Origin: JBKJVQ01 sp046717125
GTDB taxonomy: Bacteria > Pseudomonadota > Alphaproteobacteria > Rhizobiales > Methyloligellaceae
NCBI GenBank assembly: GCA_046717125.1
Contig: JBKJVQ010000063.1
Span: 1 to 13,991, forward strand
Direction: 5' to 3'
Length of the DNA: 13,991 nt
The notes below the pieces were generated by a model. The model searched no databases and was not told the origin of the DNA. It saw nothing but the letters and a program-made list of their open reading frames with translations. The translations under genes and the position numbers were made by a program. This document shows, one piece after another, positions 6,826-13,991 of the stretch (position 1 is the stretch's first letter; the number at the start of each line of letters is the position of its first letter).

Positions 6826-6873
6826 GCGCCTTACTTAGAGAAATTCGGCAATTTGCGGCGTGATGCCGATTCG

Positions 6874-6902
6874 TTGACAATAAACAGGGCGGCTCTTATG
6901 TC
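6874..6902 (+). promoter_or_regulatory. Candidate sigma-70 promoter of secA
   Basis: A perfect TTGACA (6874-6879) is followed after 17 bp by TATGTC (6897-6902), which matches the first half of the -10 consensus. It lies about 155 bp before the secA start and points away from the isomerase promoter. The rest of the 6689-7056 gap shows only a short open frame (6898-7029), which I discuss as a weak leader-peptide possibility. Confidence 0.45.
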
Positions 6903-7043
6903 TGCCACGCAACTCGCCTTCCCGGGGGGCCTTTGCGCGGCTGTCTTCGGTGCGGCAGCAATGTCCTCCCGAGCTGATGGGCCGCCGTACCCTGCCCGCG
7001 ACCGATCCCCCGGCGTCCGTATGACGTGAGTGGGCGCGACGAT

Positions 7044-7050
7044 AAGAGGA
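7044..7050 (+). promoter_or_regulatory. Ribosome binding site of secA
   Basis: AAGAGGA lies six bases (TATTTC) before ATG 7057. It decides the secA start over the in-frame upstream codon at 7030, which would add nine residues not found in the family. Confidence 0.8.
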
Positions 7051-7056
7051 TATTTC

Positions 7057-9822
<2,766 letters not shown>

Positions 9823-9831
9823 GCCGCCGTG

Positions 9832-10683
9832 CTAGAGCCTGCTCATCGCGGTCGGGCAACGTGCCTCTACCATGGTCGAGCCGTCATTCCCCTCCGCCCC
9901 GTCCGTGACCTGGTAACGTCCGCCGCAGACGCTCGCGACCGGCGGCGTGAGGGTCCGCTCGAACAAATCGTAGCCGGGCTTCAGATCGCGCCAGAAGCGC
10001 GCGTTGCCGTTGTCGCCGTGAAGCGCAAGGTTCTCCGGCGTCATACGGAACGGGAATGCCTGCACCGAGAACCGCGCCTGGCCCTTGTCGAGGGCGGCGG
10101 TCACGATGCGGTATATCTCGTCGACGATCCCGTCCGTCACGGCATAGCAGCCGATCGACGTGCAGCCGCCATGCACCATGAGGAAGCTTCCGGTGCGGCT
10201 ATGCGCGCGGTCGAACGCGTTGGGATAGCCGAGATTGAATGAGCGGTGCATCCGGCTGTTGGGATTGAGCTGATCTTGGTCGACCGTATAGAAGCCCTCC
10301 GGCGCCTGCCGGTCTCCTTCGCGGTACTTCGGCCCGAGCATGCCGGACCAGCGGCAGATCGGATAGGTCGCAAACAGCACGAAGCGATCGCCGCGCTTCA
10401 TCCAGATTTCAAGTTCGGATTCCCGCTTGAAGATGCGCACGAACACCGGATCGCCCATGGCGACCCCCTTCGCTTCGAGGCGCGCATCGAGCGCCGCAAG
10501 ATCGGGCGTGTCGCGTTGCGGCAGCCCGGCATTGAAGCGTGCCTTGCGCTCCGCGCGATCGACATGCATGGCCCGCTTGTCGAGCCAGAGCCGCGCCTTG
10601 GGATAGAGCGCAATGCCGCCCGCCGTGAGAAGCACGGCCGCGACGCCCAGCAGCCCGAGCCCGAATGTTCGATTGATCCGCAT
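9832..10683 (-). CDS. YkuD-family L,D-transpeptidase-like protein, membrane-anchored
   Basis: This 283-residue envelope protein has one N-terminal membrane helix (about 7-27) after a short basic start, which would place the rest in the periplasm. The catalytic YkuD region carries PEGFYTVDQDQLNP (128-141) and the active-site stretch HGGCTSIGCYAVTD, with His171, Ser176 and the nucleophile Cys179. YkuD enzymes make 3-3 cross-links in peptidoglycan or attach proteins to it. The exact reaction here is not known. It is a paralogue of the next gene upstream: YPIC-x-WSG-x-LGPK, the catalytic stretch and a C-terminal FWxxLKxGYDxFE block are shared. ATG 10683 has no clear ribosome site, and a REP-like element begins only 10 bp before it. 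It converges with secA. Confidence 0.88.
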   Translation of the reverse strand: MRINRTFGLGLLGVAAVLLTAGGIALYPKARLWLDKRAMHVDRAERKARFNAGLPQRDTPDLAALDARLEAKGVAMGDPVFVRIFKRESELEIWMKRGDRFVLFATYPICRWSGMLGPKYREGDRQAPEGFYTVDQDQLNPNSRMHRSFNLGYPNAFDRAHSRTGSFLMVHGGCTSIGCYAVTDGIVDEIYRIVTAALDKGQARFSVQAFPFRMTPENLALHGDNGNARFWRDLKPGYDLFERTLTPPVASVCGGRYQVTDGAEGNDGSTMVEARCPTAMSRL

Positions 10684-10693
10684 GCGGGGGACC

Positions 10694-10725
10694 GTAGCCC
10701 GATTGAAGCGGCAACGAAATCCGGG
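10694..10725. repeat. REP-like element, copy 1
   Basis: GTAGCCCGATTGAAGCGGCA plus AACGAAATCCGGG resembles the GTAGCCCGGATGA...AAATCCGGG repeats that are scattered between genes in Bradyrhizobium and relatives. It lies in inverted orientation to copy 2, 19 bp away. Both sit in the 106-bp gap between the two transpeptidase genes. Family recognition is from memory. Confidence 0.6.
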
Positions 10726-10743
10726 AGATCACGATTTGCGGTC

Positions 10744-10778
10744 GCAGCCCCGGATTGCGCGCGCTTCGTCCGGGCTAC
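10744..10778. repeat. REP-like element, copy 2 (inverted)
   Basis: Read on the minus strand this begins GTAGCCCGGACGAAGCGCGC and ends CAATCCGGGGCTGC. It is closer to the usual repeat than copy 1. Its ends pair imperfectly (GCAGCCCCGGA against TCCGGGCTAC, with one bulge), so it can fold into a hairpin. That hairpin lies just after the stop of the lipoprotein transpeptidase gene and might act as a 3' mRNA stabiliser or terminator. Confidence 0.65.
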
Positions 10779-10789
10779 AGAGCCAACCC

Positions 10790-11779
10790 TTACGGAGCAG
10801 GCGTAGCCGGCCCGAGCATGAAAGCCTTGAACGGCTTGTTCCGCTGTGAAGTGAATTCGAGGCCGAGCGCGCTGCCAACGGCCCGCTGATCGGCGATCGA
10901 GGCCGTCATCGCGGACGGATCGCCGCTGAGCTGTAGCGACGGATCCGCCGGACCTTTCAGCGCCGCCTCGTGGAACCGCGAAGCCTGCGGCAGCGCCTGC
11001 ATCGGCAGATCCTGATGCGAGGGGCACGGTCCCCTGGGATCAATCTGCTCGTCCACGCCGATGCGGAACGCGACGTTGACGAGATAGCGCTTCTCGCAAA
11101 CCGCGACGGACGGCGGATGTTTGACCGTCTCGAAATAATCGTAACCGCGCTTGAGCGTCTTCCAGAACGGCGCCCACGGATTGCCCGACACCTTCGCCAT
11201 ATTCTGGTTGTTCATGCGAAACGGATAGGCATGGACGTCGAAATAGGGCTGACCCCCGCGCAGCGATTCGCGCGCGATGATATACAGCTCTTCCATGATC
11301 GCGTCCGTCATGGCGTAGCAGCCGACAGACTTGCAATCCCCATGGATCATGACGAACTTGCCGGTGCGGCCGTTTGCGGCATCGTATTTGTTCGGGAATC
11401 CAATATTGAACGCTAGGTAATACTTGCTATACGGGTTCATCTGCTCCGCGGTAACGCGATAGAACCCTTCCGGGGCTTGTTTGTCGCCTTCCTTGATCTT
11501 CGGCCCGAGATTACCCGACCAGTTGCAAATCGGGTAGGTCTTGAAGAGCGCGAAGCGACCGTCTGCCTTGACCTTCCAGACTTCGAGCTCGGATTCTGCC
11601 TTGTAAACGCGGATGAAAATCGGAGCTTCGGGGCGCATGCCCTTTTTGGCGAGTTCCGCACGCGTTTCCGGGGACATAGGCTTGAGATGGCGCGAAGCAA
11701 AGTCGCCGCAGCCCGCAAGGCTCACGGCAACAGCCACCGCCGCGCCCATGGCGCGCAGAAACGAAGAACCCCAGACCAT
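10790..11779 (-). CDS. YkuD-family L,D-transpeptidase-like lipoprotein
   Basis: This 329-residue protein starts with a lipoprotein signal peptide whose lipobox is LAGC. Cys24 would be lipidated and the protein anchored in a membrane facing the periplasm. The next residue is Gly, not Asp, so outer-membrane sorting is plausible. The YkuD region shows QAPEGFYRVTAEQMNP (101-116) and the catalytic stretch HGDCKSVGCYAMTD with His146, Ser151 and Cys154. Compared with its neighbour it has an extra C-terminal tail of about 90 residues (from about 235), which I do not recognise. ATG 11779 is preceded by AGGGG at eight bases. The two genes look like an old tandem duplication that kept different anchors. 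The substrate, peptidoglycan or an attached protein, is unknown. Confidence 0.88.
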   Translation of the reverse strand: MVWGSSFLRAMGAAVAVAVSLAGCGDFASRHLKPMSPETRAELAKKGMRPEAPIFIRVYKAESELEVWKVKADGRFALFKTYPICNWSGNLGPKIKEGDKQAPEGFYRVTAEQMNPYSKYYLAFNIGFPNKYDAANGRTGKFVMIHGDCKSVGCYAMTDAIMEELYIIARESLRGGQPYFDVHAYPFRMNNQNMAKVSGNPWAPFWKTLKRGYDYFETVKHPPSVAVCEKRYLVNVAFRIGVDEQIDPRGPCPSHQDLPMQALPQASRFHEAALKGPADPSLQLSGDPSAMTASIADQRAVGSALGLEFTSQRNKPFKAFMLGPATPAP

Positions 11780-11787
11780 ACGCAGTG

Positions 11788-11792
11788 CCCCT
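11788..11792 (-). promoter_or_regulatory. Ribosome binding site of the lipoprotein transpeptidase
   Basis: On the minus strand AGGGG lies eight bases before ATG 11779 and supports that start. No other in-frame start nearby gives a complete lipoprotein signal peptide. Confidence 0.45.
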
Positions 11793-11813
11793 GGCGCATG
11801 TATGACTGCACTC

Positions 11814-11853
11814 TAACCCGTCACGACGATCAGGCCGCGCGGGTTAATTTTTT
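11814..11853. promoter_or_regulatory. Inverted repeat upstream of the lipoprotein transpeptidase
   Basis: TAACCCG (11814-11820) and CGGGTTA (11840-11846) are perfect inverted copies 19 bp apart. A run of six T follows on the plus strand (11848-11853). The arms are well placed for an operator or a leader hairpin of the minus-strand gene. As a plus-strand terminator it would serve no gene I can see. Confidence 0.35.
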
Positions 11854-11946
11854 ATGAGCGCATTGGAACCATTTTACGCTCGCCGAGTTGCGAGGCAAGA
11901 GGATTCCGGGCCACACGGATGCAAATTCCGCATGTCTGCGCGCCGG

Positions 11947-11985
11947 TTAACCAAGCTTACCAATGCGAGGAATTTGCGGCGGCGG
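11947..11985. repeat. Degenerate copy of the accA 3' end
   Basis: This 39-bp stretch, TTAACCAAGC...GCGGCGGCGG, matches 12048-12087 at all but about four positions, with one base missing. On the minus strand it would read RRRKFLA and then shift frame. It is therefore a non-coding, decayed duplicate of the last 12 codons and stop of accA, displaced by 101 bp. Confidence 0.7.
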
Positions 11986-12007
11986 ATACGCCTGAGCTAC
12001 CCGCCTG

Positions 12008-12060
12008 TTAACCAGCCATAACCGGTCTTAACCAGGCATAACCGGTCTTAACCAAGCCTA
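12008..12060. repeat. 20-bp tandem repeat running into the accA stop codon
   Basis: Units begin at 12008 (TTAACCAGCCATAACCGGTC) and 12028 (one base different), and a partial third unit begins at 12048 (TTAACCAAGCCTA). The third unit contains the accA stop (TTA on the plus strand) and its last codons. The array seems to have grown from the gene end outward. Confidence 0.8.
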
Positions 12061-13001
12061 CCCATTGCGAGGAATTTTCGGCGGCGGTGACTTTTCACGT
12101 CGGTCGGCGTCATCTCGCACAATTCCGATAGCGAATGGGCGAGCTTCTCGCCGGTCCGGCGCATGGCCTCGGCCGGGTCGCGGTGCGCGCCGCCCATGGG
12201 CTCCGGCACGATACCGTCGATCACGCCCATTCTCAGCAGATCCTGCGCCGTGATCTTCATGTTGGTGGCGGCATCCTGGGCGCGCGTCGGGTCGCGCCAC
12301 AGGATCGAGGCCGCCGCTTCGGGCGAGGCCACCGAATAGATGGCGTGCTCCAGCATGTAGATCGCGTTCGCCGAGGCGATCGCAACGGCGCCGCCCGATC
12401 CGCCCTCGCCAATCACGGCTGTCACGATGGGAACTCCAAGCCCCATGCAACAATCGGTTGAGCGCGCAATGGCCTCGGCCTGGCCGCGCTCCTCCGCCCC
12501 GATGCCGGGATAGGCCCCGGCCGTGTCGACAAGGCTGATGACGGGCAGCTGGAACTTTTCGGCGAACTCCATGAGCCGCACGGCTTTGCGGTAGCCTTCC
12601 GGGCGCGCCATGCCGAAATTGTGCTTGAGGCGCGTCTCGGTATCGAAGCCCTTCTCGTGGCCCATAACAACCACGGATCGCCCCCGGAACCGCCCGACCC
12701 CGCCGATGATGGCGTTGTCCTCGGCGAAATAGCGGTCGCCTGCCATCGGCGTGAAGTCTTCGATCAGCGCCTGAATGTAATCCACGAAATGCGGCCGCTC
12801 GGGATGGCGGGCCACCTGCGTCTTCTGCCAGGGCGTGAGCGTGGCGTAGGTCTCTACCAGCGCCGCTTCAGCCTTGGCTTCCAGCTTCGACAGCTCGTCC
12901 GCCATCGACATGGCGTCGTCGCGCTCGGCGAGCGCGCGAAGCTCCGCGACCTTGCTTTCGATCTCCGCGATCGGCTTTTCGAAATCGAGATAAGTGCGCA
13001 T
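12048..13001 (-). CDS. accA: AccA, acetyl-CoA carboxylase carboxyltransferase subunit alpha
   Basis: AccA pairs with AccD to move the carboxyl group from biotin to acetyl-CoA, making malonyl-CoA for fatty acids. The 317-residue protein begins MRTYLDFEKPIAEIESKV, the standard family start. Typical blocks follow: LTPWQKTQVARHPERPHFVD (55-74), MAGDRYFAEDNAIIGG (86-101), GHEKGFDT (114-121), PEGYRKAVRLM (134-144), LVDTAGAYPG (157-166) and GEGGSGGAVAIA (198-209). These are the crotonase-fold acyl-CoA and oxyanion elements. The frame is open upstream to 13097, but those 32 residues are not family-like, so ATG 13001 is chosen even though no clear ribosome site precedes it. A TTGACA hexamer (13085-13080, minus) may be its -35 element, but no good -10 is seen. 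The gene's 3' end is part of a repeat array. Confidence 0.97.
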   Translation of the reverse strand: MRTYLDFEKPIAEIESKVAELRALAERDDAMSMADELSKLEAKAEAALVETYATLTPWQKTQVARHPERPHFVDYIQALIEDFTPMAGDRYFAEDNAIIGGVGRFRGRSVVVMGHEKGFDTETRLKHNFGMARPEGYRKAVRLMEFAEKFQLPVISLVDTAGAYPGIGAEERGQAEAIARSTDCCMGLGVPIVTAVIGEGGSGGAVAIASANAIYMLEHAIYSVASPEAAASILWRDPTRAQDAATNMKITAQDLLRMGVIDGIVPEPMGGAHRDPAEAMRRTGEKLAHSLSELCEMTPTDVKSHRRRKFLAMGRLG

Positions 13002-13142
13002 GAAAGGCTGGGGCGACCGCTGCGAAAGGAGGCGTTCGTGGTATCCGGCCTGACCTAAGTGGACGCCGCGACGCCTGCCTGTCAACTGGGACGCCAAGCT
13101 TCGCCAGTCTAGGCGACCTTCAGGATCATTCCCGCCTTCAGC

Positions 13143-13826
13143 CTAATTCGGCAGGCGCTTTTTTTTCGGCGCTACAGCATCAGCGTCCGCGAGCAACCGG
13201 GAAAGACCGGCGATCGTCGGATCTGACACGAAAGCGTCAGCGTCGATGTCGAGATCGAACAGGTCGTCGACGGCTGAAAATAGCTGGGCGGACGCGAACG
13301 GGTCGCCGCCGTGTTCGAAGAAATCGGCGTCACGCCCCGGCAGCTCTTTGAGCATCAATATGTCCTTCCACAGTGTCGCCAGCCGCATCTCGATATCGCC
13401 GAGATCGCACGCTTCCGAAACGCGGTCACAACCGGGCTGAAGAGCACGCAAGATGAGCACGCCACGCTCGAAATCGTCGGCGAGCCTGTCACGGTGGATC
13501 TTACCCGCCGCCGTTACGGGAAACTCTTCTGCGGACATCGGCACGAGATGCTTGACCGCAAGCGCCTGCGTCCGCGCCACCGTCCGCACGATGTCGCACA
13601 GCAGATCGACGGCATCAGGCTCGTCGGAGACGGGGACGAAAAACACCGCGAGCTCCTCCACCGAGCTTCCGGGTTGACGCACCGACACCGCAACGGCTAG
13701 GCCACAATGTACGTCGCGCATCGCGCGGATCGGCGCCTCGATCTGCTCTAACGACAACTTGCGGGCGTTGGCGATGAATACGGCCTTCTGCCGGCCGATC
13801 AGCCGGAGCACTCCCTCGTCGAGCAC
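13143..13826 (-). CDS. 5'-truncated adenylation-domain C-terminus fused to a degenerate carrier domain (probable remnant)
   Basis: This 227-codon frame encodes the C-terminal lid of an ANL-type adenylating enzyme followed by an acyl/peptidyl carrier-like domain. Visible parts: RLIGRQKAVFIANARKLSLE (8-27, after core A8), PVTAAGKIHRDRL (103-115, core A10 with Lys109), then the carrier domain at about 144-213 with DADFFEHGGDPFASAQLF. The carrier's serine for phosphopantetheine, normally in GGxS, is Pro176, so it should not be loaded. The large N-terminal adenylation domain is absent. Homology continues upstream of GTG 13826 as GTGDRG (core A8), in the same open frame, right up to the xerD stop at 13860-13862. 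The gene therefore seems cut at its 5' side. GGAG eight bases before the GTG could still allow translation. Its original role (NRPS, acyl-AMP ligase or similar) is unknown. Confidence 0.7.
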   Translation of the reverse strand: MLDEGVLRLIGRQKAVFIANARKLSLEQIEAPIRAMRDVHCGLAVAVSVRQPGSSVEELAVFFVPVSDEPDAVDLLCDIVRTVARTQALAVKHLVPMSAEEFPVTAAGKIHRDRLADDFERGVLILRALQPGCDRVSEACDLGDIEMRLATLWKDILMLKELPGRDADFFEHGGDPFASAQLFSAVDDLFDLDIDADAFVSDPTIAGLSRLLADADAVAPKKKRLPN

Positions 13827-13859
13827 ACCCCGGTCTCCGGTCCCTTGACCGCCCGCTAT

Positions 13860-13991
13860 CTACTCGGTCTTGCGCCCGCCGGCATTCCGGTCGGACAAGG
13901 GGTGATGCATCTCGACAAGCGAGCGCAGCCGATCTTCCAGCACATGCGTGTAGATCTGCGTCGTGGAGATGTCTGCGTGACCAAGCAATTG
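13860..13991 (-). CDS. xerD: XerD tyrosine recombinase, C-terminal 43 residues (cut by window edge)
   Basis: The frame enters from the right edge and reads LLGHADISTTQIYTHVLEDR, ending with HHPLSDRNAGGRKTE. This is the C-terminal catalytic block of XerD-type site-specific recombinases. The family's His in LGH and the nucleophile Tyr in QIYTH are present (fragment residues 5 and 14). LVEMHHPL is typical for XerD rather than XerC. XerD with XerC resolves chromosome dimers at dif. The tail after HHPL is about ten residues longer than I would expect. The stop TAG is in the same frame as the adenylation/carrier remnant that begins directly downstream. xerD near accA fits a known alphaproteobacterial order. 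Confidence 0.88.
   Translation of the reverse strand, partial: QLLGHADISTTQIYTHVLEDRLRSLVEMHHPLSDRNAGGRKTE

Noticed and set aside
11814..11853. Inverted repeat plus T-run as an intrinsic terminator on the plus strand
   Set aside because: No plus-strand gene precedes it, and the 19-nt loop is long. I list it only as an inverted repeat of unknown role.
11947..12060. The short regular repeats as a CRISPR array
   Set aside because: Units are directly tandem at 20 bp with no unique spacers, and there are no cas genes. It is a simple tandem duplication.
13080..13085. TTGACA (minus strand) as a full accA promoter
   Set aside because: The -35 hexamer is perfect but no acceptable -10 lies 16-18 bp away, so I did not list it as a promoter.

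Overview
This is a 14 kb, GC-rich (roughly two-thirds G+C by eye), gene-dense chromosomal stretch from an alphaproteobacterium, most likely of the order Hyphomicrobiales (Rhizobiales). The reasons are the clustering of ubiG, a nitrilase-family hydrolase, grxC, comF and an NDUFAF5-like methyltransferase; a prsA/surA-like peptidylprolyl isomerase, argJ and mutT next to secA; xerD near accA; and short palindromic intergenic repeats of a type I know from this order. The genus cannot be fixed from the sequence.

Layout: (1) 1-2915: ubiG (+) converges with a minus-strand group comF > grxC > nitrilase-like hydrolase. The last two overlap by 4 nt. comF carries two opposite single-base frameshifts. (2) 2916-3836: an NDUFAF5-like SAM-dependent methyltransferase (+), divergent from comF. 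(3) 3837-6688: a minus-strand operon, peptidylprolyl isomerase > argJ > mutT > a 59-residue Flp-type pilin. The pilin overlaps the mutT stop (ATGA), and its own stop codon directly abuts that of the methyltransferase. (4) 6689-7056: a 368-bp intergenic region with back-to-back promoter candidates for the isomerase (-) and secA (+). (5) 7057-9822: secA, complete and with a C-terminal zinc motif. (6) 9832-11779: two paralogous YkuD-type L,D-transpeptidase genes (-), one membrane-anchored and one a lipoprotein, separated by a pair of inverted REP-like elements. (7) 11780-12047: an intergenic region holding 20-bp tandem repeats and a degenerate copy of the accA 3' end. (8) 12048-13991: accA, a 5'-truncated adenylation/carrier-protein remnant, and the 3' end of xerD (all -).

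Most genes are housekeeping: ubiquinone synthesis, arginine and fatty-acid synthesis, protein export with periplasmic folding, nucleotide-pool cleaning, redox and cell-wall cross-linking. The secA/isomerase pair and the two transpeptidases all concern the envelope. I see no complete new multi-gene system. The points that deserve a second look are the doubly frameshifted comF, the tiny pilin gene coupled to mutT, the adenylation/carrier remnant with a proline at the phosphopantetheine serine position, and the repeat structure downstream of accA.
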